The notes under the pieces were generated by a model. It searched no databases, had not been told where the DNA came from, and worked only from the letters and a program-made list of their open reading frames with translations. Of a DNA stretch of 64,000 nt, positions 1-7,935 are shown piece by piece. A program made the position numbers and the translations under genes. Source of the DNA: an uncultured bacterium (GTDB lineage: Bacteria; Cyanobacteriota; Vampirovibrionia; Gastranaerophilales; Gastranaerophilaceae); assembly GCA_958366705.1 (NCBI GenBank), contig CATXCB010000011.1, positions 3,125-67,124 on the forward strand, in the 5' to 3' direction. Numbering within the stretch: the stretch's first letter is position 1; every line of letters begins with the position of its first letter.

Positions 1-721
1 TAGAAGGATTAACTGTAATCGGCTGAGTTAATATAAGTTCAACAGATGCATTTGCAGGTATTTCAACATCTGAACCTTTGTCCCAGATAGATTTTACAAG
101 TCCGCCGCCTGCTCCGACTGCAGTCATAAGAGCTGCGCCTCTACCTACACTGCCTCCAGACAGCGGAGCTGCAATTGTACCGATAATTGCTCCAGAACCT
201 GCACCGATAGCGATATCTTTAGCATATTCTCCTGCAACTTCCATATTCGTACCTCCAACTAGGGAGCCGGTATTGTCATCAGTTTTCATAACTGCTGATA
301 TTGGAATATTAAGACCTGATGGAGTTATAATATGCGTAAATCTTAATGTAAGTTTTCCATTTATTGTACCATGTTTGGCTTTAGAAACCTCAATTACTGT
401 TCCTGTTACCGAGCTGCCTGCAGGTGCAATCAGGTTTCCGTTATAGTAAAAATCACTTCCAAGTGCAAGTGAAATATTTTGACCGTTGTAAGCAGTTTCA
501 GAACTTACCGGAGCCATGAATACAGCTCTAAAAGCTTGACCAGCAGGGACTGTTACTACGCGTCCTTTTAGTGTGTTATTTTTTAGTACAAAATTTTCTT
601 GACTGTAATAGTTCGGCTGGTATGCAGGAGTTGGGTTATGCTGTTGATAACTAAAGTTACCTGCAGCCATAACAGTATTTGCAGTGAACAAAACTGCTGT
701 TAATATTATAAATTTTTTCAT
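1..721 (-). CDS. Secreted protein of unknown function (3' end outside window)
   Basis: Open minus-strand frame from an ATG at 719-721 that runs off the left edge; at least 240 residues. The start MKKFIILTAVLFTANTVMAA is a clear signal peptide, and the RBS is GGGAG seven bases upstream. The body is beta-strand-like with VPAG and IPAG-type turns, a Gly/Ala-rich stretch near residues 170-205 (AIGAGSGAIIGTIAAPLSGG) and a visible end in VELILTQPITV. The pattern PAG..F..V..., SSET, G.VI...., I..PSGLNIPIS is shared with the next gene upstream (797-1420), so the two are paralogs. The fold may resemble the TrbI/VirB10 type of beta-barrel, but that is only an impression. Function unknown; probably periplasmic or envelope-associated. 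Confidence 0.8.
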   Translation of the reverse strand, partial: MKKFIILTAVLFTANTVMAAGNFSYQQHNPTPAYQPNYYSQENFVLKNNTLKGRVVTVPAGQAFRAVFMAPVSSETAYNGQNISLALGSDFYYNGNLIAPAGSSVTGTVIEVSKAKHGTINGKLTLRFTHIITPSGLNIPISAVMKTDDNTGSLVGGTNMEVAGEYAKDIAIGAGSGAIIGTIAAPLSGGSVGRGAALMTAVGAGGGLVKSIWDKGSDVEIPANASVELILTQPITVNPS

Positions 722-757
722 AAATACTCTCCCTAAATCATAATTATCTATTTTATT

Positions 758-785
758 ATTTTATACCATTTAAGTATTTTGTCAA
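758..785 (-). promoter_or_regulatory. Promoter for the gene at 1-721
   Basis: On the minus strand TTGACA (785-780), 16-bp spacer, TAAAAT (763-758), about 37 bases before the ATG at 721. Good match to a housekeeping sigma promoter, so the two paralogous genes can be transcribed separately. Confidence 0.55.
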
Positions 786-796
786 TTTATTAATGG

Positions 797-1420
797 TTAA
801 TCTGTTAAGGTATGTGTAATTGACGCCGGAGCAGTTAAAATAATCATTTGCTGCTCTCCTGCAGAAATTTTTGTGTGCTGTCCCATTGACCTTTTTCCAC
901 CCGGTCTGAGTTGAAGTGTAGCACCTCTATAATTCCATGCTGTACCTTGAAACTTGCTCTGATAATGCGGAACTTTAACCCATTCTGCCGGTGGTGTTAA
1001 ACCTCCGCCTATCAAATTGTTATTAGATGTGTACAGGTAACCTCTAATTGGAATTTCAAAGCCATCTTTCATTATTATTTTTGTTATTTTTACTTTCATT
1101 GATGCATTTGTTCCAATAACAGGTTCATTTATTTTTTCAATATAACCATAAAATTCAGTGTTTCTGGGAATTATGTTTGTTTCATACATAAACAAATCAT
1201 TAGTTGCTATAAACTTAACTTTGTATCCAACCGGACATGTTTCTGTAGATATTTCCTGCGTGTTTAAGACCGGTATAAATGTTCCTGCCGGCAGAGTGAT
1301 TTCGTCATATCCTCGCATTTCAAGCTGAATATTTTCCAACGGTTCTGTTGCCAGAGTCAGATTTGTTGAAATAATCGAAATAAAAAGGATTGATGAGAGT
1401 ATTATTAAAAATCTTTTCAT
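797..1420 (-). CDS. Secreted protein, paralog of the gene at 1-721
   Basis: 207 residues from the ATG at 1418-1420, chosen because MKRFLIILSSILFISIISTNLTLA is a signal peptide; an in-frame extension to 1486 would bury it. The body contains LPAGTFIPV, STETCPVG, a KVKITKIIMKDGFEIPIRG segment and a C-terminal Gly/Arg-rich loop (LQLRPGGKRS). These align in order with VPAGQAFRAV, SSETAYNG and LRFTHIITPSGLNIPIS of the neighbouring gene. Unknown function; envelope or secreted location inferred from the signal peptide. A near-consensus promoter lies so close to the ATG that the mRNA may be leaderless. Confidence 0.75.
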   Translation of the reverse strand: MKRFLIILSSILFISIISTNLTLATEPLENIQLEMRGYDEITLPAGTFIPVLNTQEISTETCPVGYKVKFIATNDLFMYETNIIPRNTEFYGYIEKINEPVIGTNASMKVKITKIIMKDGFEIPIRGYLYTSNNNLIGGGLTPPAEWVKVPHYQSKFQGTAWNYRGATLQLRPGGKRSMGQHTKISAGEQQMIILTAPASITHTLTD

Positions 1421-1427
1421 ACGTGTT

Positions 1428-1455
1428 ATTATAACAGTTTTTCTTTGTATTTCAA
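1428..1455 (-). promoter_or_regulatory. Promoter placed for a leaderless mRNA
   Basis: Minus strand TTGAAA (1455-1450), 16-bp spacer, perfect TATAAT (1433-1428). Only seven bases separate the -10 box from the ATG at 1420, so transcription should start at or next to the A of the ATG. No Shine-Dalgarno sequence fits between. Confidence 0.45.
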
Positions 1456-1533
1456 GTAGAACTTCCATATCGAATGACATTTTCATTGAATCTTATTCAG
1501 CAGGCTTGGCTATCAAATCCAAATAATTATTGA

Positions 1534-2517
1534 CTATGAAATAGTGTACGTATTATTTTCTTTTCTAATGTAATCAATATATTCTAAAATTTTATTATAA
1601 TTTTCTTCAACAACCATTACCCCTCGTATTTTTGATGCATTTCTTATTCCTGCTATATAGTAAGGATAAAATTTTCTGAAAAATTTTATGGCTACAGCTT
1701 CTCCGCGTAAGCTTATTTCTTCATCCAGATGATTTTTCATCATATCAAGTTTTTCATCTAATGTTGGTTCCGGTAGTTTTTCTCCGGTTTGAAGATAATG
1801 GGCTATTCTTCCTATCAATGTCGGGTCACCCAGTATTCCTCTGCCTATTGCAACTCCGTCAGCCGAACTTTCTTCAATAGCTTGAATTGCTGTATCAACA
1901 GAGGTTATATCCCCGTTTGCAAAGACAGGAATACCTACATTTTCTTTTAGTAGTTTGATTTTTTTCCAATCAGCCTTGCCTGAATAGAATTGTGAGCGTG
2001 TTCTGGCATGGATAGTTATGAATTGGGCTCCAGCTTCTTGCATTTGCTGTCCGAATTCAACAAAGTTCATATCATCTGCAGTATATCCAAGTCGAAATTT
2101 TACACTTACAGGTTTATCAGTTCCATCTTTTACTGCTTTGACTAAATCTGCAGCCAGAGCTGGATTTTTCATCAAAGCAGAACCGTCTTGTCCTTTTACT
2201 ACTTTATTAACAGGACAGCCCATATTTATGTCAATCATATCTGCAAATTGTGTTAAATATTTTGCTGCATTTTTCATTAAATGAGGCTTGTGACCGCAAA
2301 TTTGGTAAGCGATGGGGTGATGACATTCATCAAGTTTTGTTATTTCTGTTTGTACATTCTGTGCCAAAAATTCAGAACTAATCATTTCCGTAGTTAAAAG
2401 ACACTCTTTCGAATATTTTCGAACGAGTGATCTTAAAACATAGTCTGTAATTCCGGCCATTGGGGCAAGTGAAACCCTGCTTTTTATTAAGTTTGATACT
2501 GTTGTATTATTGTGCAT
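1534..2517 (-). CDS. dusB: tRNA-dihydrouridine synthase B (DusB)
   Basis: 327 residues, usual family length. FMN- and NADPH-dependent reduction of uridines in the D-loop of tRNA. Visible hallmarks: SLAPMAGITDYVLR at the start of the TIM barrel, DINMGCPVNKV with the catalytic cysteine at about residue 101, VKFRLG with the FMN-binding lysine near 140, ITIHARTR near 168, FANGDI and the phosphate-binding IGRGILGDP. The C-terminal helical tRNA-binding domain follows (RKFYPYYIAGI). The start codon overlaps the end of the upstream TPR gene by 11 bp, so the two are probably translationally coupled. In many bacteria dusB is linked to fis or a lysS operon; here the partner is a TPR protein. Confidence 0.95.
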   Translation of the reverse strand: MHNNTTVSNLIKSRVSLAPMAGITDYVLRSLVRKYSKECLLTTEMISSEFLAQNVQTEITKLDECHHPIAYQICGHKPHLMKNAAKYLTQFADMIDINMGCPVNKVVKGQDGSALMKNPALAADLVKAVKDGTDKPVSVKFRLGYTADDMNFVEFGQQMQEAGAQFITIHARTRSQFYSGKADWKKIKLLKENVGIPVFANGDITSVDTAIQAIEESSADGVAIGRGILGDPTLIGRIAHYLQTGEKLPEPTLDEKLDMMKNHLDEEISLRGEAVAIKFFRKFYPYYIAGIRNASKIRGVMVVEENYNKILEYIDYIRKENNTYTIS

Positions 2518-4633
2518 ATTTTTTTAATTCTTCTGCGCGTGCTTTTGCATATTGTTTGTATTCATCTTCTTCTACATTTGAATTTACATACGCATTGTAA
2601 TAATCGTAAGCATCTTTATATTTGCCTAGTGCATCGTAATCTGATGCTATTAAGTAATTGCATATTGTAAAGTCTTTGTTTAAGCTATATGCCTTTTTTA
2701 AATCCGCAATTGCTTCATTCCTTTTCTCTTTTGTATCATATATCATACCACGATAATAAAGTGCGTATGCGTTTTGAGAATCTTTTGATAAAATTTCGTT
2801 AAATTTTTCAAAACTTTCATCAAGTTTATTTTCATCATATAAAGCAATAGCATCATTTAACATGTTGGAATTATCTGCTTCTTCAATGGAGTTTAGATAT
2901 TCTAATGCCTGTTTATTATTTTTATTTAATGCAATTGATTTATTAAGGTATTCTTTTGCTGTTGAATAATCTTCTTTTTCTCCGTATAAAATTGCAATAT
3001 AGTAAGCAATATCAGAATCTGCAGGTTTTAATAGAAATGCTTTCTGGTAATATTCGATAGCTTTATCTTTATCACCCAGTTCCTGGAAAGAAGAAGCTGC
3101 TCCAACCATTGAATTGGCTGTTGGCGGATTTATGCTTAAATATATATTTGCCGCATTCTGATAGTCTTTATTATTGTAAAATTCTGCTGCTTTAGTCAGT
3201 TTATTATCAGTTTGCATATTGGAAATCGTTTTTGTAGTCTTTGATATGGTTGTATCTTTAGGAAATTTTGTTTGAGCTGTTTTTAATGTGTTTAATGCTC
3301 CATCATAATCATTTCCTTGAGCTTGTGCTAATGCCATATTTACATACATCTCAGGATCTTTTGTATTTAATTTTATAGCTTCTTGGTATAGGTAAACTGC
3401 ATTGTCGATTTTTCCATTTTTATGTAACTCTATAGCATAATCATAAAGAATTCCGGACGGATTAGATTTTGCCATGTTTGTATTTACATATGCAACAAAC
3501 TGCTGTGGCGGCATTGTCTTTTTTGCATTTTCAATCATTTGTGATTTTAAATAATCATTATTTGGATCAAGTGCCATTACCTTTTTAAAGCCTTCCTGTG
3601 CAATTTTGCTTTCTCCTAATTTATCATAGCACTGTGCTCTGTATAAATTTGCGTTTATGTTGTCAGGATAAAGAATTAGCACTGATTCATACGCCTTAAT
3701 TGCTGTACGATAATCTTCTTTTTGTTGATACAGTGTTCCGACATTCAATCTTGTATTAATATTTGATGGATCTAAGGTTTCAGCCTGTTTGTAATATGTT
3801 AAAGCTTCATCCAGTCGTCCGGCTTTTTGTAAAACAGCACCCATGTTTGCGTTAAGATTCCCATTGTTAGGGGTGTCCTGTAATTTCTTTTGAAATGTTC
3901 TTTCCAGTGTATATAAAATATCTTTGTTATCTGATGTTGATTTTTCTAAGACATAACTGTATTCTTTTAAAGCATCATCAGCATTTCCAAGGTTGTCTAG
4001 TACTTTCGCATATGTTAATCTTAAATTTAAGTCAGATGGACCTACCGCTACCGCTTTTTTATAATATTCTGCGGCTTTTGGCTCATTGCCTAATAGTTTC
4101 ATAATATCTCCGACTTGTTCAAAGCTGTTTTTTTGTAACTCTCGGCTCCCGAGTGCTTGTGTAAATTCATATGCTGCAGCCGGAAAATTTCCTTCGGCTC
4201 GCAATCTTTTAGCTGTATTGAATCTGTTTTGAGGCGACTGGTCAAATTTTTGTTCCATCAGGCACCTTTGCAAGTTGTTTGATACCTGATTTATTGCCTG
4301 TGCTGAATTTTGTACTGCTCCATCGTTTGGGTAGTACATTAAATAAAATAGAGCACTTCTATAATCATCAGCAGCTTTAGCCCAATTTTTATCTTTATTG
4401 GCAAAATCTGTTCCTCTTGATAAATATGAATTAATCAGTCCGATTCTTGCGGAATTATCAAGGTAATTTATTCTTAATGCATTTTTAAATTCAGTTATTG
4501 CACTCGAATACTGGTAATTTGATAAATAATTCTGCCCAAGGTCAAAGTGTTCTCTAAAATCTGCAAATGCTGTTCCGTTTAATAAACAAAGTATTAAGGT
4601 TAGTTTTGCAAGTTTTACTAATGATTTTTTCAT
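2507..4633 (-). CDS. Exported TPR-repeat protein
   Basis: 708 residues. MKKSLVKLAKLTLILCLLNGTAFA is a signal peptide, so the protein is probably periplasmic. The rest is almost entirely tetratricopeptide repeats with the canonical W/L-G-A-Y-F-A-P spacing, for example NANMGAVLQKAGRLDEALTYYKQAETLDPSN (written here only as a pattern: N-G-L-A-Y-A-DP) and further copies near residues 290-360, 395-470, 520-600 and 610-690. At least a dozen units are recognisable. Such proteins act as protein-interaction scaffolds; no enzymatic domain is visible. RBS GGAAGGAGC lies before the ATG. It is the first gene of a two-gene unit with dusB. Confidence 0.9.
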   Translation of the reverse strand: MKKSLVKLAKLTLILCLLNGTAFADFREHFDLGQNYLSNYQYSSAITEFKNALRINYLDNSARIGLINSYLSRGTDFANKDKNWAKAADDYRSALFYLMYYPNDGAVQNSAQAINQVSNNLQRCLMEQKFDQSPQNRFNTAKRLRAEGNFPAAAYEFTQALGSRELQKNSFEQVGDIMKLLGNEPKAAEYYKKAVAVGPSDLNLRLTYAKVLDNLGNADDALKEYSYVLEKSTSDNKDILYTLERTFQKKLQDTPNNGNLNANMGAVLQKAGRLDEALTYYKQAETLDPSNINTRLNVGTLYQQKEDYRTAIKAYESVLILYPDNINANLYRAQCYDKLGESKIAQEGFKKVMALDPNNDYLKSQMIENAKKTMPPQQFVAYVNTNMAKSNPSGILYDYAIELHKNGKIDNAVYLYQEAIKLNTKDPEMYVNMALAQAQGNDYDGALNTLKTAQTKFPKDTTISKTTKTISNMQTDNKLTKAAEFYNNKDYQNAANIYLSINPPTANSMVGAASSFQELGDKDKAIEYYQKAFLLKPADSDIAYYIAILYGEKEDYSTAKEYLNKSIALNKNNKQALEYLNSIEEADNSNMLNDAIALYDENKLDESFEKFNEILSKDSQNAYALYYRGMIYDTKEKRNEAIADLKKAYSLNKDFTICNYLIASDYDALGKYKDAYDYYNAYVNSNVEEDEYKQYAKARAEELKKYAQ

Positions 4634-4723
4634 TTGTGCTCCTTCCTCAGGATTTATTTTATTACAACTTTATTTTTCTGTATATACACAACCAGTTAAT
4701 TGTAAATTTCTGTATATAAAACA

Positions 4724-4753
4724 AACAGAGTAAGATAACTATCTTACTCTGTT
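4724..4753 (-). terminator. Hairpin terminator after the 53-residue gene
   Basis: Perfect 13-bp inverted repeat (arm AACAGAGTAAGAT, loop AACT). On the minus strand it lies 25 bases past the stop of the gene at 4779-4940 and is followed by GTTTTATAT. Confidence 0.65.
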
Positions 4754-4778
4754 AATAAATGTTTTAAAATGAAATTGT

Positions 4779-4940
4779 TTAAATATTAAAGTCATTTACT
4801 GAAATAAAGTTTAAACACTCATCAAATAAATTGTGTATCGGCTCTGATAAGTCCATAAATTCTAAAGAGACATCTTCTGCTAACTCATACTTTGCAACTT
4901 CCATTGTGTTAATCATCACTTCAGCTTGTGTTGTTGTCAT
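4779..4940 (-). CDS. Small acidic protein, unknown
   Basis: 53 residues beginning MTTTQAEVMINTMEVAKYEL, with a good RBS (AAGGAG, 11 bases before the ATG) and its own hairpin terminator downstream. Acidic and helical, with no signal peptide or membrane segment; ends CLNFISVNDFNI. It stands alone between the TPR operon and infC. The RBS, the gene-like composition and the terminator support it being real. Not recognised as a known family. Confidence 0.6.
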   Translation of the reverse strand: MTTTQAEVMINTMEVAKYELAEDVSLEFMDLSEPIHNLFDECLNFISVNDFNI

Positions 4941-5187
4941 ACCTTAATACTCCTTATTTTTTATCCGGTTTAATATCTTTAATCTTGACAAGTTATTTAT
5001 CGGACTGAATTTTTAAAAACTTTAAATTTATATTTTTATATTTTTAGAAATTGTTGAAAAGCCTGCTGTATAAACAATTAGACCGTGTTACAAAACTTAA
5101 TATTAGTTTAATATCAAGGTATAGCATATTTTTCCTTTTTGTGATAATATGAATCCGTGGTAATACTTTAATATAGGAGATAAAACA

Positions 5188-5730
5188 ATAGCTAACGATA
5201 CTAGATCCGCAAGGGATAAGGATAAAACAATAATGAATGAACGTATTCGTTCAAAAGAAGTAAGATTGATTGATGAAAATGGTGTAAATCATGGTGTAGT
5301 ACCAACATCTAAAGCCTTGGAAATGGCAGAAGATGCGGATTTAGATTTAGTGTTGATAAGCCCTAATCAGGCACCTCCTGTAGCTAAAATTTTAGATTAC
5401 GGCAAATATAAATATGAATTGGCTAAAAAAGCTAAAGAAGCAAAGAAAAAACAACATGTTGTTGATGTAAAAGAAGTAAAAGTAAGATATAAAATAGACA
5501 CACATGATTATGAAGTTAGACTAAAAAGTGTTAGAAAATTTATATCACAGGGAAATAAGGTTAAGATTGTTGTAATGTTGCGCGGTCGTGAAATGCAGCA
5601 TTCTAATCTTGCGTTTGAATTGGCAAGCAGATTCATTGCAGATTTAGCAAATGATCCGCTTCAAATAGAGAAAAAACCTCAATTAGAAGGCAGAAATGTA
5701 ACTTTATACTTGGCTCCTCAATCTTCATAG
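5188..5730 (+). CDS. infC: Translation initiation factor IF-3
   Basis: IF-3 keeps the 30S subunit free and proofreads the initiation codon. From the ATG at 5233 the protein is 165 residues and already spans both domains: N-domain NERIRSKEVRLIDENGVNHG, linker YKYELAKKAKEAKKKQ, C-domain KVKIVVMLRGREMQHSNLA through PQLEGRNVTLYLAP. I place the start at the in-frame ATA (5188-5190) because a strong RBS (AGGAGA) lies seven bases upstream and the 15 extra codons give a normal-length N-terminus of 180 residues. infC in other bacteria uses AUU for autoregulation. The ATG at 5233 has a weaker AAGG at 11 bases. The usual rpmI-rplT partners are absent. Confidence 0.9.
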   Translation: MANDTRSARDKDKTIMNERIRSKEVRLIDENGVNHGVVPTSKALEMAEDADLDLVLISPNQAPPVAKILDYGKYKYELAKKAKEAKKKQHVVDVKEVKVRYKIDTHDYEVRLKSVRKFISQGNKVKIVVMLRGREMQHSNLAFELASRFIADLANDPLQIEKKPQLEGRNVTLYLAPQSS

Positions 5731-5990
5731 TTACTTTTTGAGCATTGATATTTGCCGAAATTATGGTTTGTGGTGCTTTGCTTTACGCTTTTTAAAGCGT
5801 ATTTAAAGTGAATTGTTAATTTTAACTTCTGCTTGTATTTGATTAAAGTCACGGAGAAAATGCTTTTTGTTTGTATAAAATATCTTATTAGAAAAAATAT
5901 TATAATTTTAAAATCTTTTTCTTGACATTTAATCTTGATATTATACAATAATAAACGTAGCCAGCATGAGTTACAAAAGTTAAATAACAA

Positions 5991-6066
5991 GCCGCAATAG
6001 CTCAGTTGGTAGAGCAAGGGACTGAAAATCCCTGTGTCCTTGGTTCAATTCCGAGTTGCGGCACCA
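5991..6066 (+). tRNA. tRNA-Phe (GAA)
   Basis: 76 nt including an encoded CCA. Acceptor GCCGCAA pairs with TTGCGGC, D-arm GCTC/GAGC, anticodon stem GGGA/TCCC with loop CTGAAAA (anticodon GAA), T-arm with GGTTCAATTCC. The 3' half is the attachment core of element 1 and is repeated at 18390. Confidence 0.97.
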
Positions 6067-6105
6067 TTTAAAACAAAGATATAACGAGGGTTTTAACCCT
6101 CGTTT
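6019..6105 (+). repeat. attL of element 1 (87-bp direct repeat)
   Basis: From the anticodon arm of tRNA-Phe through the downstream terminator. The first 55 bp are identical to 18390-18444; after one C/T mismatch the next 31 bp are also identical. The element restored the intact tRNA on this side. Confidence 0.95.
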
Positions 6106-6113
6106 CTTTTTTT
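6083..6113 (+). terminator. tRNA-Phe terminator
   Basis: Stem AACGAGGG / CCCTCGTT with loop TTTTAA, followed by TTCTTTTTTT. It is duplicated at the other element end (18454-18483). Confidence 0.85.
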
Positions 6114-6136
6114 GTAAATTTCTTGAAACTTAAAAT

Positions 6137-6153
6137 TGTCGTAGAAATGTCGG
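6137..6153 (+). promoter_or_regulatory. Putative integrase arm sites, element 1 left
   Basis: TGTCGTA at 6137-6143 and TGTCGGA at 6148-6154, 11 bp apart. The same 11-bp-spaced pair occurs at the right end (18255-18272) and at both ends of element 2. Confidence 0.55.
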
Positions 6154-6426
6154 AATTAAAAAATAAAAATGTATAAGAGGTAATAAAATGATTAGTTGTT
6201 TTGTTAATTGTTTTATCTCATATGTACACAAAAAGGTACACTAGATTTTTTGTTTTAATCAGTAGGTCGGTTTTATGTTTTTCTCGGGGTTCGCTCGGGG
6301 TTTAAATAAGATTTCACCTATGAAAGAAAAGTCGACAATTTGCGACAAAACGAGACAAAACGAGAGAAAATATTCAAGATAGATATTTGTGTTAGTTTTT
6401 GTACTAAATTTGTACCAATAAGAAAA

Positions 6427-6451
6427 GCCCTCACTTATGCAGAGTGAGGGC
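6427..6451 (-). terminator. Terminator of the left minus-strand operon
   Basis: Perfect 8-bp stem GCCCTCAC / GTGAGGGC, loop of nine bases, followed on the minus strand by TTTTCTT. Lies 36 bases past the last small gene (stop at 6487). Confidence 0.7.
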
Positions 6452-6486
6452 ATAGATATAATACCTACGGAATGGTATTTAAGTCT

Positions 6487-6657
6487 TTATAATTGTTTAC
6501 ACTGCATGATCTTTTGGTAAACCTCTATGTTGAAATTCATAATAGCCCATTCAATAAATGCACTAATGTTGATATTAATCTTACGCATTGCATTAAGTTT
6601 CTCTAGTGCTTCCTTACTAATACTGCCTTCTTTGATTACTAATATTGTCTTTCTCAT
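6487..6657 (-). CDS. Small protein, unknown (56 aa)
   Basis: MRKTILVIKEGSISKEALEK followed by a helical tail ending MQCKQL. Its ATG overlaps the TGA of the upstream gene (ATGA), and the operon terminator follows, so it is very probably translated. The size and the beta-strand then helix-helix order could fit a ribbon-helix-helix DNA-binding protein, but this is only a guess. Confidence 0.6.
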   Translation of the reverse strand: MRKTILVIKEGSISKEALEKLNAMRKININISAFIEWAIMNFNIEVYQKIMQCKQL

Positions 6658-6902
6658 AATATTACCTCATTAATTTTCGCAGCCTTTATCGTTTCGAAGG
6701 TTTCTAGTGCATTTTCGCATTCGCAAGCTATAACAGTCGTTATATTTTCGATGGTGCTAATATCCAATATTGCCCCCGGGTGTTCTTCCTTCATTTTTTG
6801 CAGTTTTTCTGACATACCCTTACATAGAGTGTATATAGTATCAAATCTTCTTAAACCGTTCCAGAAAGAAGCACGCATATCTATTTTATTTATTCTACTC
6901 AT
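6654..6902 (-). CDS. Small phage-type protein, unknown (82 aa)
   Basis: Begins MSRINKIDMRASFWNGLRRF and is largely helical, with a CECENALETFETIKAAK segment near the C-terminus. The stop overlaps the start of the next gene (ATGA). RBS GGGAGG is eight bases before the ATG. Part of a three-gene minus-strand unit with 6916-7152 and 6487-6657. No family recognised. Confidence 0.65.
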   Translation of the reverse strand: MSRINKIDMRASFWNGLRRFDTIYTLCKGMSEKLQKMKEEHPGAILDISTIENITTVIACECENALETFETIKAAKINEVIL

Positions 6903-6915
6903 GATTAAACCTCCC

Positions 6916-7152
6916 TTAGTAGCTAGTTTTTATTATTTCCTGTAGTTGATTATCTAATTGTCTTAAATACGCAGTCATCAGGTTAAATATGCCTTCAAAA
7001 GCCCTAACCCTTACATTTATGTAAGGACTGTTTGTGTTTATCTCTGCTGATTGACACTTTGCGAACTCGGTAACAGCACTTATAGTGTTTAAGTTATTTG
7101 AAATTTCATTTAATACTTGTTCCGGTACTTGTACCATCATTTCATTATTCAT
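6916..7152 (-). CDS. Small helical protein, unknown (78 aa)
   Basis: Begins MNNEMMVQVPEQVLNEISNN and is amphipathic helical throughout (AFEGIFNLMTAYLRQLDNQL). Strong RBS AGGAGG eight bases before the ATG. First gene of the left three-gene unit. Its length and heptad-like pattern fit a small structural or regulatory phage protein; no family recognised. Confidence 0.65.
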   Translation of the reverse strand: MNNEMMVQVPEQVLNEISNNLNTISAVTEFAKCQSAEINTNSPYINVRVRAFEGIFNLMTAYLRQLDNQLQEIIKTSY

Positions 7153-7185
7153 TTTATCCTCCTGTATTATATTTTTATAAGTAAA

Positions 7186-7347
7186 TTGGCTGAAAATGGT
7201 TTAACGCTTGCCAAATTATCTCAAATGTTAAATGTATTACCTCAAAATCTATCACAGAAGCTTAAACGCGGTTCAACTTCCTATGATGAGGCTCAACATA
7301 TTGCCGACTTGATCGGTTATGATATTGAATGGGTTAAGCGTAAGTAA
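7186..7347 (+). pseudogene. N-terminally truncated copy of the small HTH repressor
   Basis: The frame reads LAENGLTLAKLSQMLNVLPQ and ends GYDIEWVKRK. It aligns with residues 14-71 of the intact HTH protein at 8324-8539 (TLAGSGYTLTALVKEL through GYDIEWIKHK), sharing KLKRGS and GYDIEW. No RBS or ATG fits: the upstream bases belong to the RBS region of the divergent gene, and only a TTG at 7186 is available. It may be a 5'-truncated relic or a gene with an unusual start. Confidence 0.45.
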
Positions 7348-7498
7348 TATTTCTTTTCAGGATTACCTTTTTAAATATTCATTCTCTGCTACCACAGAAC
7401 GCCCTTTAAGGCGGGTTAAATTATTTTTGTAAGGGTTTTATACCTAAATTACAAAAACTCTTAAAATTACCCCCTTTCTGTTTCAATAGAATTAATGT

Positions 7499-7774
7499 TT
7501 ATACAATGCTGAATCTCTTAGAATTTGATTGTCTTAAAAATTGGTTGTATAAGTCTGAATAAATCTTTTTGAATGAAGTGGTGTCGAATCTATTTGAGGT
7601 AACGTCTACATATCTGATTTTGAAAATTCCTACTTGCAACTCGTTTACGTTTTGTTTGGTCATTTCAGTTTTAATTTTGTCTTCTATAGCTGTGATTTCT
7701 GTTTGCAGTTCTTCCTGCATTAGTTTAAGCTCTTTGAGTTCTCTTACTTGGTTTTCTAGTTCTTGCTTGTTCAT
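7499..7774 (-). CDS. Phage coiled-coil protein (91 aa)
   Basis: Residues 1-45 form a Leu/Glu/Lys coiled coil (ENQVRELKELKLMQEELQTE). The C-terminal half has the pattern KIRYVDVTSNRFDTTSFKKI then LYNQFLRQS. This coiled coil plus FD..KFK..LY..YL..S layout recurs in many small phage replication-region proteins of the Gp157-like type, whose role is not firmly established. RBS GAAAGGG precedes the ATG. In the minus-strand early region of element 1. Confidence 0.65.
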   Translation of the reverse strand: MNKQELENQVRELKELKLMQEELQTEITAIEDKIKTEMTKQNVNELQVGIFKIRYVDVTSNRFDTTSFKKIYSDLYNQFLRQSNSKRFSIV

Positions 7775-7822
7775 ATCTTAACCCTTTCTTATTTCCTGTT
7801 TATAATCTTTTTTGTGTGGCTC

Positions 7823-7912
7823 TTATCCCCAACCAAAAAGTATTTCCTGTATAAGCTCGTAGCCAAAGTAATATATAGTTCCCAAAAATAATGTTAATTG
7901 AATACCTTTCAT
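7823..7912 (-). CDS. Possible 29-residue hydrophobic peptide
   Basis: MKGIQLTLFLGTIYYFGYEL then a short tail ending LFGWG, with a strong RBS (AAAGGAAAC) directly before the ATG. One possible membrane segment. It lies in the short gap between two minus-strand genes. Supported by RBS and context only. Confidence 0.4.
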   Translation of the reverse strand: MKGIQLTLFLGTIYYFGYELIQEILFGWG

Positions 7913-7935
7913 AATGTTTCCTTTCTTATATGTTT

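Larger units (their letters stand above)
6106..6486. other. Left end of element 1, no convincing gene
   Basis: Two TGTCG(T/G) repeats at 6137-6153, GACAAAACGA repeated in tandem at 6344-6366, CTCGGGGTT repeated at 6283-6303, and a terminator at 6427-6451. A 64-codon minus frame (6259-6453) crosses these repeats and the hairpin and lacks an RBS, so I do not call it. Confidence 0.5.

Noticed and set aside
78..446. Plus-strand frame of 122 codons
   Set aside because: Antisense to the secreted protein with a clear signal peptide at 1-721; Pro/Ala/Ile-rich composition typical of an antisense shadow.
5718..6017. Minus-strand frame of 99 codons overlapping tRNA-Phe
   Set aside because: Runs antisense into the tRNA, low-complexity, no RBS.
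6259..6453. Minus-strand frame of 64 codons at the left end of element 1
   Set aside because: Overlaps a terminator hairpin and the repeat-rich element end; no RBS, composition not gene-like.
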